From NCBI GenBank assembly GCA_003550325.1, contig QKWP01000432.1, positions 132,330 to 196,329 of the forward strand: a stretch of 64,000 bases of DNA, written 5' to 3'. The DNA is from Gigaspora rosea (taxonomy: Eukaryota; Glomeromycota; Glomeromycetes; Diversisporales; Gigasporaceae). The translations under genes and the position numbers were made by a program. Below are positions 11,171 to 21,733 of the stretch, in pieces (within the stretch, counting starts at the first letter, position 1; each line of letters starts with the position of its first letter). A model generated the notes under the pieces. The model did not search any database, was not told the origin of the DNA, and was given only the letters and a program-made list of their open reading frames with translations.

Positions 11171-14006
11171 CCCTTAAACCGTCCAGTTTAGCGGGCAAAT
11201 TTGCCCGCTAAAATTACTAAAGAAAAATTTTATAGGGTGAAAAAAAATTTTATGCAAATTATTACTTAAATTGGCTAAGACGGCTCCTGAAGCCTCGGAT
11301 TACATAACACACAACTCAATTTAAATACGACGCATGTCGTGTAACAAAAACAAAGGATACGGATTTAGGCTACTCGAAAAGTATGACATTAACATCGTGA
11401 ATTTTGCCATGTGATCCAAAATTTTGGGTCTTCCGGGCAAATTAAAGTACTAGTTACTTAAGCGAAGTTGATTGTAGGATTATGACCTTTACAATTTTTA
11501 TTAGTGTCATTTAAAATCAGGATCCCGACAGTAATAAATCGAATTTTAGGATCATCAATTTTTTGGTTAAAATTAATGCTTCAGAGTTTCAATCATAAGG
11601 TGCTTACACTATCGCGATGTCATACTTTGATAAATATTAAATTATGTAATGCATTTAAATTAAAACATAAAATAAAATAAATCATTTAAAAAAAAAAAGT
11701 CTCAATAAATTCTTTATTTATCGTCTTTTGTTTATGGGATCGCTTCGCCCGCCTGCTCGCTCAAAAAAGCCCACCCACCCGATTTTTCAAAAAAGCCCAC
11801 CCACTCAATTTTTTTTTTAAAAAAAAAATTTTAGCTAATATTAGCTTTGGCCTATAGGCCACTTCGCCCACCCACCCACCCATCAGCTTTTATCTTCGAG
11901 GTGAAATCCCAGAAAACAATTTCGATTGCTATTGCAACAAAGAGGCACATCACATGACAAACACCAAATATTGCTTTGATGTGGTGTTTTGCGATCCATA
12001 TCCAACTCCTTTATGCTGGCCAGCCAAGCACACCACAGACATGCCTCTCTTTGGTCTTTCCACACCGCCAAATGATTTCCAGGAGCCAATCGTTGATCGG
12101 AGAGTTTAAAATTTTTCGTGACTTTGATTTTTTTTGATTTCACTTTTGAACTACTTCTTAATTGATGTTCACCTATATCGTTCGCAAAATCAATAAGACC
12201 CCATAAAAGTTCTTCACGAAACTTTTTATGTTCTTGCATCAATCCTAAAATTTTGGTGATTAGATATGCGTTAATGATAGCAGTGTCCAACAACCAAAAA
12301 AAAAAAGGCATCCAATTGCGCCGCGCAGTTTGTTGAGTGTTGTAATAGGATCGCAATTGGTCAGCGACGTCCACGCCATTCATATTGTGATTGTAGTCAT
12401 CGACTACTTTGGGAATTTTCAATTTTTTTTTTGATTCTGAACCAAAAACTGCCCGCACTTTTGCTGCATTAGTACTCGTTTCTCTCGGTCATCGTCTATC
12501 TCATTCGATTTCCCATTCTTCACCTACAAGACCGTGAATTGTTGACAGCATTGTAACTGGCCCATTGTCTTGCCAGAAAATAGCCAATACGTTATTCACT
12601 TCAACACCAGACCGGATGTCCCAATTTAATTTAACACCTTTATCCACTTTTAATTCCTTTGGAAACCCGGATGCCATTTTTCGGATAGTTCCACAAGCCC
12701 CAACACCCATTTGTCAAAGATGCTGAAAGAGAGGAACACTGGTGAAATAATTATCCATGTAAATATTGTACGGAAATCATTGGTATGGAAGTTGTTGAAC
12801 GAGGTGAAGAACTAAAAACCCAACTTGACTAAGACCATTCACTTTAATCGCATTATTTGTGGCGATGCGTGATGTTGGCAGAAAAGTGTAAGTGTACCCA
12901 GATTCGCACAAAGAAAAAACCTTAAAACCTTCTGGAATAGGTTTATTTTTCATTCGAACTGTGTGGATGCTTCTACCAGAAAATCGAATCATCATCTCAT
13001 CCACTGAAACATTGGAGCCCGGTGCGTAGTACTGCTTTGAAGCCTCACGAACATGTGAAAGCAACGGTTCTAACTTTTCAAAATAATTTTTTAATAGTGT
13101 TGTGGGGGCGGGGGGAGAAACGTGAAGAAACCTCTTCACTAATTCAAAGCGTTTTAATGACATTAGCTTGGAAATATGATGTACCGGGAGTCTTGGATTA
13201 TCGTTCCAATATTGGTCAAGGGACGGTAACTTGAAAAGTCCCTTGTATATGACCAGAGCAACCCAAACAAGGAGTTCTTTACAGGTTATGTCCTCCATCG
13301 TCTACCGGTGGCTCCTGCGCCTTTTGTTTTAGCATACTCATTCGTATTTGCGACTATTGTGTTCATCATGGACATTGAAAAAAAAAGAAAAAAAAAATCG
13401 ATCGGTTTGGAATCACCAACATTTAGATGTGGTGGCAACTGAACGCTTGCACGACGCAATTGGCTTGGGTGAACCAGTGGTTCGAAGTTAGGTGGTAGTG
13501 GCGGCAATTGTGGGGCTTGTTTTCATTTTCTCTTTTGGACACTTCTTGTATCTGTTGCGGCATTTTCGTCTTCGTCCTCATCCTCATTATCTGAACCGGG
13601 TTACTTAAAGAATGTTGCCGAAATGTTAAAACTGGTATATATTCATCATCGTCGTCAGCATTTATTTCCTCGTTTACAAGAAGAGATGATGACGAACTTG
13701 CAAACGACGAACTTTTATATAGCGAAGCCTTTGAAGACATTTTTTTTTTCTTTTTTTTTTTTGGGGGGCAATGGCGATTTTATGCAGAGCGATCATATGA
13801 TCATGTGCAAGATTTATCAAGTTACCTAACATTGCATCATAATGCATAAGAGGTGCTGTGAAATAGGAGATGATTGGTTATGTGGCAAACTCTAATTCTA
13901 GCTTAATAATGTAGGGGGACAAGCTTAGATAAATCGGGCGTGGGCACACAAAAATTAGAAAAAAAAAATTTTAGCGGGCAAATATGCCCGCTAGACAGTT
14001 TAAGGG
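11171..14006 (-). mobile_element. piggyBac-family DNA transposon, 2.8 kb
   Basis: The ends are CCCTTAAACCGTCCAGTTTA at the left and the complement of CCCTTAAACTGTCTAGCGGG at the right. Next to each end lies a palindrome (TTTAGCGGGCAAAT and mirror, 11187-11212, perfect over 26 bp; a near-perfect partner at about 13969-13994). Inside, on the minus strand, is a broken piggyBac transposase. It has split a unit of the 370-bp array: the flank reads CACATAT..ATAAGCC, where sister units read CACATATAAGGCC. That suggests a 2-bp AT/TA overlap rather than the TTAA duplication expected for this family. TTAA does occur in both ends (CCCTTAAAC), so the true boundary is open. Confidence 0.85.
11883..13740 (-). 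pseudogene. piggyBac transposase (DDE_Tnp_1_7), broken
   Basis: Read from 13740 downwards. The N-terminal part is acidic (ADDDDEYIPV). The DDE domain follows, with first Asp in VSVDEMMIRFSGR, second in YMDNYFTSVPLFQ (about 12755-12725) and third in MNGVDVADQLRSYY. All three catalytic Asp residues of the family are visible. The C-terminus is a Cys-rich zinc-binding domain (CLWC, WCLSCDVPLCC, CFLGFH), which in this family binds the transposon ends. Breaks: frame changes around 13290-13430 and near 12775, an in-frame TGA just before MGVGACGT (about 12716), and another change near 12460-12500. Not functional as it stands, but not old. Confidence 0.9.
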
Positions 14007-14235
14007 ATAAGCCAACGCAAAATTAATTTTTCGGTTTGCATAACATGGAATCAGAAAATTTTGTCGGATCTATCAGATAATTCCAGAAGATCAAGGTTAT
14101 CACCGGAGAAAAAAATTAAATGCCAAAAATGAAATAATTGGCACAATAGGAATTTTTTTTAAAAAAAGGATTTTTTAAAAAAAAATTGGGTCGGTGGGTT
14201 ATGCAAACTAAAAATTAACTTTGCGTGGCCTTGTC
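14007..14235. repeat. Right part of the 370-bp array, cut off by piggyBac
   Basis: Begins with GCCAACGCAAAATTAATTTT and ends with AAAATTAACTTTGCGTGGCC, matching the half-units at 10571 and 10849, including the TTGGCACAATAGGAATTT word. It continues the array interrupted at 11170. Confidence 0.8.
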
Positions 14236-14435
14236 AGCTTTTCAATTATATTTTGTATATATCAAACAGATTAGTCCAGTAAAAAATATAATTAAAAGGC
14301 AGCAAGAGGTTTTTCCTTACCTGACACATATGATCGTGCTAGTCCTGTGCTGCATCGCATGCTGCACAGCTATCTTATTAATATATAGCTACAAATGAAT
14401 GATACATGATTCTGAAATTGAAGATGATTTAAAAA

Positions 14436-16446
14436 AAAATATTGATCGGAATATAAATATCAGTTATTATAGATTCTTACAATGAATTTAAAAATCTTGA
14501 AGAGATAGGTAAAGGTGGATTTGCAACTGTATATGTTGCTAATTGGGATGATAAAAGACAAACTTTAGATAGAACTGTTGCACTTAAATTACTTCATGAA
14601 TCAAATAATTATTATGAAGAAATTATAAGAGAGGTAATTTTTTTATTATTTGTTATGTTATTGTGATTTGTCATTTATATATATATTTTTTATTTTTTTT
14701 TTTGTGTTAAAGTTCCCACTTTGGGTGAGAGTTTATTTAATCAAGCCTGTGGATCAAGGGCGCCTCTTTGGGCGCACCCACAATTGAGTTACATTGAATG
14801 AGAGTACAACTAGCCACACGTACAACTTTTGGTTGTCTAATTTAAGTAGTCCACCCGAAGGTTCTACACTAGTTGCCATACCTACAACCCAACTAGAAGA
14901 TTGCCTATTTAAACCCTCTGGTCCAACGCTTCGCATGTCAATCCTACTTGTGATCACCGGTACAGCCCTCCGGTATATTAGTCAGTCGAAGACAGTCCCG
15001 GATGCTACCTACATCCCCTTAGGACTAATTTATTCTCGCAGGTAAACTTGGTAGAGCAGTCCCTGTCCCACACAGGTATTACCTACACTTCGGTAACTTA
15101 CGCACTCACCGAGGCAAGCAACTTGCAGTCAGGGGGTACCTAACCGCTACCATTACCTACTTCTGCCCTTGTAAGGTTCACACCGACCCCGGTACCCACC
15201 ATTACTTTCCTACCGGTCCATCACCGGATACCCCAAACTTCCAAACCAGTTGGCCCGAAAGGGTTGATCTACTCAGTATTAGGTGCTACTATGGTTTTTC
15301 TTTCCCTGGTACCTAATTCCAGAACATAGGTCCTTTTCCTCCGGTACGACTCCGGCGGCCAGGTTGGTGGACCCTCTCCTCCGAAGGTCATATCGTCCAG
15401 TTCTCCAGCTCCGGTTTCTGATATTCCGGTTTTGGTAGCACCGTCGAAGATTGTTGCTACCTTCTTACTCAGGACTTTCCAAATGGGTTTCCATTTCCCT
15501 GGTTCCTTGGATTTGTCTGTGTCACCGGACACAACTTCACCCAAAAGCTCCCATTCGAGATGGTAACCAAGGACTACAGGTAATATACCCAACCGATCGA
15601 CAGGAAATAGTTACCGTAACACAGATCTATTTTTCCAAAGCGTCGCCAGTGGGATTTGAACCCTAGACCTGCCACTTGGGGGTGACAACTTACCAACTTC
15701 CCTAAGTCGCCACACCCTTGATTTGTCATTTATATTAATAATTTGAATATATTCTTCTTTTTAATAGGTTAAGAGCATATTGTGCTATCGGTCTTAAAGA
15801 TCCAACTTTTTTAAAATATTTTGGTATATCAAAAGATGACGTTTCTAAAGATTATATTCTCGTCATGGAATTTGCACCATATGGTAATTTGCGCAAAAAT
15901 CTACAGGATATAGCACAAATTGATTGGAAAGATAAATTAAATCTGCTACAATGTATTGCACCAGATCTTCAGATAATTCATTCTCATGATCTTATTCACC
16001 GGGATTTAAAAAGTGCGTACATTGCAGATTTAGGGCTTTCAATAACAGCTAATATTACGTTAAAATCAAATTCAGATGGTTATGGGGTGAAGTTTTAAAC
16101 AATCAATCATATAATAATGCATCAGACATTTATTCATTCGGTATAATTATGCGGGAAATTTTATACTGTATAGTAAACCTATACCTTTTGTGCAATCGCG
16201 ACCACATATTTATGAAAATACAGTAATACGTAATGCTGACTCAATGAAAAGATGTTGGGATACGATCCAAAGGAACAACCAATAGCAACAGAAATTTATG
16301 AAATTTTCGTAGAATGGCAGAATAGTGAAATTATTTTATCTGAATTACCTGAATTCGATAAAAAACTACAAAATATAATAATAAAGATACGCAAACAAAT
16401 ATTGAATCAAACTATAGAAGTAGGATTATTTCATCAGTTTTTATAA
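14436..16446 (+). pseudogene. Kinase half of Sel1-kinase copy 1 (pseudogene)
   Basis: First exon at about 14480-14632: YNEFKNLEEIGKGGFATVYV with the Gly loop, then TVALKLL with the ATP Lys. A splice donor GAGAG^GTAATT follows. The rest resumes at about 15767 after an intron that contains a 1-kb retroposon. The C-lobe starts with GLKDPTFLKYFGIS and reaches LIHRDLK, where about ten codons of the catalytic loop present in copy 2 (HSRNVLLSSF, including the Mg-binding Asn) are missing, then joins SAYIADLGLS. A second deletion removes most of the activation segment before the APE motif, and at least two single-base frame changes follow (WIPYDEF is already shifted before the first exon). Catalytically dead on two counts. 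Confidence 0.85.
14681..15718 (-). mobile_element. tRNA-headed retroposon (SINE-like), 1.04 kb, 17-bp target duplication
   Basis: Flanked by identical 17-bp copies of TGATTTGTCATTTATAT (14664-14680 and 15719-15735). Read on the minus strand it starts with a tRNA-like head: GTGGCGACTTAGGG.., then a textbook B box GGTTCAAATCC at about 15652-15662. It ends in an A-rich tail at 14681-14705. Long target duplication, Pol III promoter-like head and A-tail together indicate LINE-mobilised retroposition. The body is strikingly GC-rich against its surroundings. It contains a 107-codon open frame (15592 down to 15269) with no family I recognise. It is long for a SINE, so a chimeric or protein-coding non-autonomous element is possible. 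Confidence 0.8.
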
Positions 16447-16729
16447 ATATATAAATTTAGATGTTGGATAAGTCATTTTATTCTATATTGTAGCGTTTTG
16501 TTCATAGTTAGCAAAGTTGATTTTCTGGAAATCACTAAATAATAAAAGCTGCCTTCACAATCTCGGTTCAAAAAAAAAATTTGGAAGATAATATTAGACG
16601 TTATAAGCAAAATTAGATTTACACGCTGTTTATATATAACTTTCTCACTTCTAATAGTTAAATTTTGAATCTTCATTTATATCGATGTTAATTATTTTTT
16701 TTACATTTTGTATTAAGGATTAATTAATT

Positions 16730-17074
16730 TGTAACCGCAGTTACTGTAACCCATCCCAACAAGCCAATCAAATTCTAAGATCAGGTGTAATGTTACACAT
16801 TTGAAAAAGTCAAAACAAACGTTCGTTTTGCCAAAAATTGCTTCTAAACCAAAATTTCACATATGAAACTACCTTTCGGTTTCTAACAAAAAAAATTCCT
16901 TGCTAAATTTTAATGTAACTAGAGCTCTCTCTAACCCAAAAGCCTTACACCAAGCCTCACTCTAACCCTAACCTTAATTGCACGGTTTTATTTTTATAGA
17001 AAATTTGGTTTGATAGTCACGACCTGATCTTAGTATTTACAGTTATAAAATTTATTCTGTAACCTACGGTTACA
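16730..17074. mobile_element. Inverted-repeat element with telomere-like core
   Basis: The ends are TGTAACCGCAGTTACTGTAA and the complement of TGTAACCGTAGGTTACAGAA. Inner arm words (CTAAGATCAGGT) are also inverted, giving arms of about 75 bp in all. The flanks are AATTAATT and AATCAATT, a possible 8-bp duplication with one mismatch. Between the arms lies CTCTAACCCTAACCTTAA (about 16961-16978). Relatives lie at 7711, 30606, 49660, 50505 and 54783. Confidence 0.75.
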
Positions 17075-17089
17075 AATCAATTAATTCTT

Positions 17090-18830
17090 GTATTAAAATA
17101 TTCAAGCATTTGATAACTTAAATGTCTCAAACAATAATAGCTTGTATGGTTAAATAACTTTTTATGATTAAATTTTGAGTAATGTATTTTTTATATACTT
17201 GATATTACATTAATATATTGAATAGTTTTTAACCATAATGTTGTAGTATATATTTTTAGTTATTATTATGTAATTACTTAATTGTTTATTTGCGGATTTA
17301 AATAAAATTTTATTAAACGACTACTAGATTTCTTAAGTGGAAATTCTCTAAATTATTTTAATCATTTTACCTGTTAACGGCTTCCAACTCATTACGAAAA
17401 TATAGAATTCTACTTTATATGTCTCAAAATAATTAAGTGCTTAAACATTACAGCATTAATCTTTATCATCAAGTGATTAAAGGTAATATTTAAAGGGCCT
17501 ATAGCCATCTTTAATAGTTACAGTATATAATACTGTTTGAGAAAGTGAGATTCAAGTTTTGGGTCACTTTTAGATGCAGATCAATACTATAACGGGAAAG
17601 ATTAATAAGATTTGGAGGCGTTTCTAAGAAATAGATAAATTTAATCCCCTACTAAGCAGTGTTTCCTTAAAATAATGGACTTATGGACCAATTGGAATGG
17701 ACCTCATTTGGACCATTCAAATTGATCCAAAAAAATTTAAATGGAATACAGGTCCAATAAATTTTTAATTAACAGGTAATGGGTCATCACGTGAAACACC
17801 TTACACCCCAGTATTGATTTTATACGGCGATCTGATTTTGGTGAAACACGATTTGCTATTTTTATTTACTGAATCACAAAATTAAAAGCATTGTATTAGT
17901 TTAATTCACCGACAGTCATTTCACCGAAAGTTCATTTAGCCGACATCACATAGGGTTAGGGTTAAGCATTTAATAGTTGCAGGTATTAATTTTTACTAAA
18001 TTTCATCTAGTGTGATGTCGGCTAAATGAGCTATCAATGAAGTAAAATAATAAGGATCCGTATAGTCTATGGACTTGGTCTTGGCTTTCTGTACTATAAC
18101 AGAACTTAGCAGATCAAAGTAAACCAGACCTGATCGGTCAAGAGCATTTGTAAGAAAATGTACAAAATTTTTGATAGTAAGTCAAAAAAAAATGAATGGT
18201 TTTTTGTAGATATATTACAACTGATTTCATTATTTCTCTTTACATTTTTTTCGTTAGGATTTTTTGCCACCCTGATGAATTGATAATCTAAAGTTTCTAC
18301 TTTATAAGAAGCGAAGCGTTCGTACGTACGATTATAAGCAAATGTGTTAGCGCCTATATGGTGATCTAAGTTTGGTGAAATGCGGTTTTGCTGTTTTTAC
18401 CAGTCATAATCCATTTTTAGTGAAAAATAGCTAAAAAGGAGATTCACTATATCACAAAGTATTTATAAGGAGCAAGGTGTTACCATACGACTATTTGCAA
18501 ATCTGTTTGAATCGTACACAAGCCATAACCTGGCCATGCCAAATTTTGAAATATATGTTTTAATAACCGGGTAAGTTTTTTAAAGAAAATTTTATAACCA
18601 TTTTATAAAAAAAAAGCTAGCGACCAGCTGAATTATTTAAAAGTTTATGTTATGAAATCAAATATATCGAATTTATATGACCTAATTAACGAAATAAATA
18701 GTTTTTTTTTGACAAATTCATAATTAATTCAATTCTATATAAATTGTTCAATATAAAATTTACCGGTCTGTTAAGTGCCATACCACACTGATTAAAAGAT
18801 CCAGATCCTAAAACAAGATACCCGGATATA
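17090..18830. other. No gene seen; repeat fragments
   Basis: AT-rich. It holds the inverted-repeat element at 17922-18039 and two copies of a short word (GGTGAAACACGATTTGCT at about 17842 and GGTGAAATGCGGTTTTGCT at about 18373), suggesting a dispersed repeat. No coding signal. Confidence 0.5.
17922..18039. mobile_element. MITE with perfect 19-bp arms and telomere-like core
   Basis: Arms TCATTTAGCCGACATCACA at 17932-17950 and the exact complement at 18011-18029. Weaker pairing extends about 10 bp outwards. Directly inside the left arm is TAGGGTTAGGGTTAA. No target duplication recognised. Confidence 0.75.
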
Positions 18831-19283
18831 TTGCACAACGAGGAACCTCTATTGCAAACTAGAAAAAAATTTCAAGAGAATATACATTCCTTATTTATAT
18901 CGTGCACTTTAGGACTTTACAGACGTTTTCAGAAATTTGTAGAAAGATGCAGATCACCATACCATGGAAAATTCACAATATTTCAGAGCTTTCAAAGGCC
19001 GGTTCTAATCGGATTTTTAATCTTTACTAAGCAGAATTTCCACATTCTTCGATTCCACACATGGGTAAATGGAAATCATTTTCCACATTATTTTGAAAAC
19101 AGCTGTAAAAGAAAATTGTTCACACAATTTATACAGTTTCAGCAGATATTTTTACACGAGAGATATAATAAAAAGGGAACATTTAATCCGTGCGATATGG
19201 TAAATGCATTATATAATGTTACAGTGCAAGCATTAATTTCCATATTAATATCACTATGTGCGCAACAATATTTTCTTTTTTAA
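18831..19283 (+). CDS. Unrecognised 150-codon open frame
   Basis: A long open frame for DNA this rich in AT, rich in Phe, Gln, His and Ile (for example FTIFQSFQRPVLIGFLIF). I recognise no domain, no signal peptide and no paralogue in the window. No splice sites or neighbours support it. It could be a remnant of a coding region or chance. Low confidence. Confidence 0.2.
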   Translation: MHNEEPLLQTRKKFQENIHSLFISCTLGLYRRFQKFVERCRSPYHGKFTIFQSFQRPVLIGFLIFTKQNFHILRFHTWVNGNHFPHYFENSCKRKLFTQFIQFQQIFLHERYNKKGTFNPCDMVNALYNVTVQALISILISLCAQQYFLF

Positions 19284-19452
19284 TTTAGCTAGTCCGATTA
19301 AGGTTTTTAATTGATGCTGCGCACATTATGTTTCACATTTATATGATCATGTGATGCGAGACCGATGGAACATCAAAATTTTTATATTATAAATAAAAAA
19401 TCTATAATTTTAAAACAATATATTAACAAACCAATCAAATAAGATGGGTGGC

Positions 19453-19478
19453 GAGAAGTGCCACCCATGGCACTAGTA
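19453..19478. other. Hairpin
   Basis: ATGGGTGGC..GCCACCCAT with a short loop: a strong GC-rich stem in AT-rich DNA, about 65 bp beyond the stop of the minus-strand kinase. It could mark an RNA 3' end or be the scar of a small palindromic element. Confidence 0.5.
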
Positions 19479-19542
19479 TAATATATTAAAAAGCAGTATT
19501 TATAATTACCTGAATCAATATATATTTGTGAGTCTTCATTCT

Positions 19543-20574
19543 TTAAAAGTTGCAGTGTTTTATCCGATTTAAATAATTCTGATAAAGTATTTTCACTATT
19601 CTTCCATTCTGATAAATATCACAAATTACTGCAGCCGTTGGTCGTTTTTCTGGATCCTTTTCCCAACATTTCTTCATTAAATAGCATGTTGCTGCATTTT
19701 CATGAATTTGTGGTCGTAAACCATTACATACACCCAGTAGAAATTTTTGGTCAAAAGGTATAGGTTTACCGTACAAAATTTCCCACATAATTATGCTGAA
19801 TGAATAAATATCTGATGTCTTAGTATATGGTTTATTTTCCAAAACTTCAGGAGCAATGTAAGGTAAAACTCCGATAATTCCATCTGATTTGGATTTTAAA
19901 GCAATGTTGGCAGCTATTGAAAGTCCTAAATCTGTAATGTATGCACTTTTAAAGCTACTTAGTAGTACATTTCTACTATGTAGATCTCGATGAATAAGAT
20001 CATGAGAATGAATTATCTGAAGATCTGATGCAATACATTGAAGCAAATTTAATTTATCTTTCCAATCCATTTGTGCAATATTATGTAAATTTTTGCGCAA
20101 ACAACCTTTTGGTGCATATTCCATTACAAGAATATAATCTTTAGAAGTTTTATCTTTTGATATACCAAAACATTTTAAAAAAGTTGGATCTTTAAGACCG
20201 ATATCACAATATGCCTTTATCTTATAATAAAAGAAGTACATATATATCATTAATATAAACGATAAATAACGAATAATATATTTAATAAATATTTACCTCT
20301 TCTATAAATTCATTATGACGATTATTTGATTTATGAATTAATTTAAGCGCAACTTGTCTGTGTAAATGTTGATATTTATCAAGCCATCTAGCATAATATA
20401 CGGTTGCAAATCCACCTGCATCTATCTTTTTAATATTTGTAAATTCATCGTAAGGAATCCATGCTAGCGGATACTTATTTTCTATTATTATCTTTTTAAA
20501 ATCATTTTCAATTTCTGAATTATGTGCCCATTCGCTCGTAGCTATTAATTCTTTAGAAAATTTGGAATTTTAAT
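19543..20574 (-). CDS. Kinase half of Sel1-kinase copy 2
   Basis: TKL-like Ser/Thr/Tyr protein kinase. Exon A (about 20574-20297) carries WIPYDEFTNIKKIDAGGFAT (Gly loop) and VALKLIHKSN (ATP Lys) and ends RHNEFIEE. A 76-bp intron follows (20296-20221; GTAAAT..TAAG, phase 0). Exon B (20220-19543) runs from IKAYCDIGLKDPTFLKCFG through LIHRDLHSRNVLL (catalytic loop, Asp and Asn present), ITDLGLS (DLG in place of DFG) and PYIAPEVL to the KCWEKDPEKRPTA motif. All catalytic residues are present. The last 27 residues look frame-shifted: a neighbouring frame reads SEWKNSENTLSELFKSDKTL, which matches copy 1. The Sel1 half lies upstream on the same strand (21734-23894). The acceptor joining them is not settled. 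Confidence 0.85.
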
Positions 20575-21051
20575 CTATAAATAATTATTAATTAACAATA
20601 CACAATGACTTATAATAAATCATAATAGATAATACCTAATGTTGATTCTTTTTCTCTAATTGGTGGTTAAATTTATATGAAGTTAAATATATATTAATAT
20701 ATAATGGATGTGTACTGTAATTTATTGCGATAAAACGTGTACGGCCTCAATTTATCAATAGATCAGGTTTAATGATCTTTTTGCTTAAAGCAGTTTAGGA
20801 TCAAATATTGAGGCTTTTCTATTTTTCTGGTGGTTGACAAATAATGAGTATGACGAATTAATATTAAAAGGTCGCCAAACAGTCCCTTTTGTTTTAGTAC
20901 CCTCATATGGAGATCCTCTGCTATTATTAATAATTATTATATGGATAATAATTATAATCTCTATTAAGGTCAGAGTCTTGAACCGATTAGGTGCTCAAAC
21001 CGAACCTGACAAATTCGTTTGAGCCAATTGAGCAAAATACAACCCGGTGCA

Positions 21052-21055
21052 ACCA

Positions 21056-21102
<47 letters not shown>
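21052..21102. repeat. (TTA)n microsatellite
   Basis: About 16 uninterrupted ATT/TTA units. Confidence 0.95.
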
Positions 21103-21103
<1 letters not shown>

Positions 21104-21334
21104 AACTAAAATCATATTATAGCAGTTAACCGATTGGCCGAGTGAATGAGTGCTAATCAATCACTTTACGGTATAAACAAGTAAGCACAACAAAATATAT
21201 ATTATGTCAATATTAACTTAACTAATGAAGTATAAAAGTAATGCGAATCTCTTTTTACCCTTATCTAGCCGTCCTCTTCATTCCGGACACTTGCTGTGAC
21301 CATAACGGCTACAACCGGTTGACTTAGAATAATT

Positions 21335-21391
21335 CTTTTCGGCTAGCCAATTGAATATTTTCTTTTCGGTTAGCCAATTGAATATTTTCTC
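21335..21391. repeat. 27-bp tandem duplication
   Basis: TTTTCGGYTAGCCAATTGAATATTTTC occurs twice back to back, with one difference. Confidence 0.85.
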
Positions 21392-21406
21392 TCAGCTTAA
21401 ATAAAT

Positions 21407-21538
21407 AAGACCGAATCAATAGCGGGCATTCTAAAATAAAAGTCACTAAACAGTCACCCTCTCTGGCGACCTAATGATTAGGTCACTAAAAAAGGGCTGT
21501 TTAATGACTTTTAGAATGGCATGTATTGATTCGGCCTT
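21407..21538. mobile_element. MITE, 132 bp, with about 45-bp arms
   Basis: The left end AAGACCGAATCAATA and right complement AAGGCCGAATCAATA continue as GCATTCTAAAA..AGTCAYTAAACAG on both arms. Almost the whole element is foldback, with a second small palindrome GACCTAATGATTAGGTC at the centre. It lies in the Sel1-to-kinase intron of copy 2. Confidence 0.85.
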
Positions 21539-21733
21539 GTTCGTCACATCCCTATTTGTCATACCACTAGAAAATTTAATGTGTCGCTTATTCTATATTC
21601 TATCAATTGTTGATGTTTATCTCGCTTTTTAAATCTTTTTTTTTTAATTAAAATTAAAATCGATCTCGCATAAACGGATTCTAACTTTAATTCTGTCCCT
21701 AAACTAATGTAAATTTATTTGAACTAAAATTGC

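Larger units (their letters stand above)
20575..21733 (-). other. Interval between Sel1 and kinase halves of copy 2 (probable intron)
   Basis: Starts at the donor TATCAAAG^GTAAGC after the last Sel1 repeat. It contains a 132-bp MITE, a TTA microsatellite, a short tandem duplication and a small palindrome (GCCTCAAT..ATTGAGGC at about 20742-20815). No other coding region on the minus strand. In copy 3 the same interval is only about 170 bp, so this one has grown by insertion. Confidence 0.6.

Noticed and set aside
15640-15718. A functional tRNA gene
   Set aside because: The B box is good, but the acceptor stem ends do not pair and the sequence is the head of a retroposon flanked by a target duplication.
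17648-17810. Element bounded by CAGTGTTTCC and GTGAAACACC
   Set aside because: Only about 7 bp of end pairing and no target duplication.
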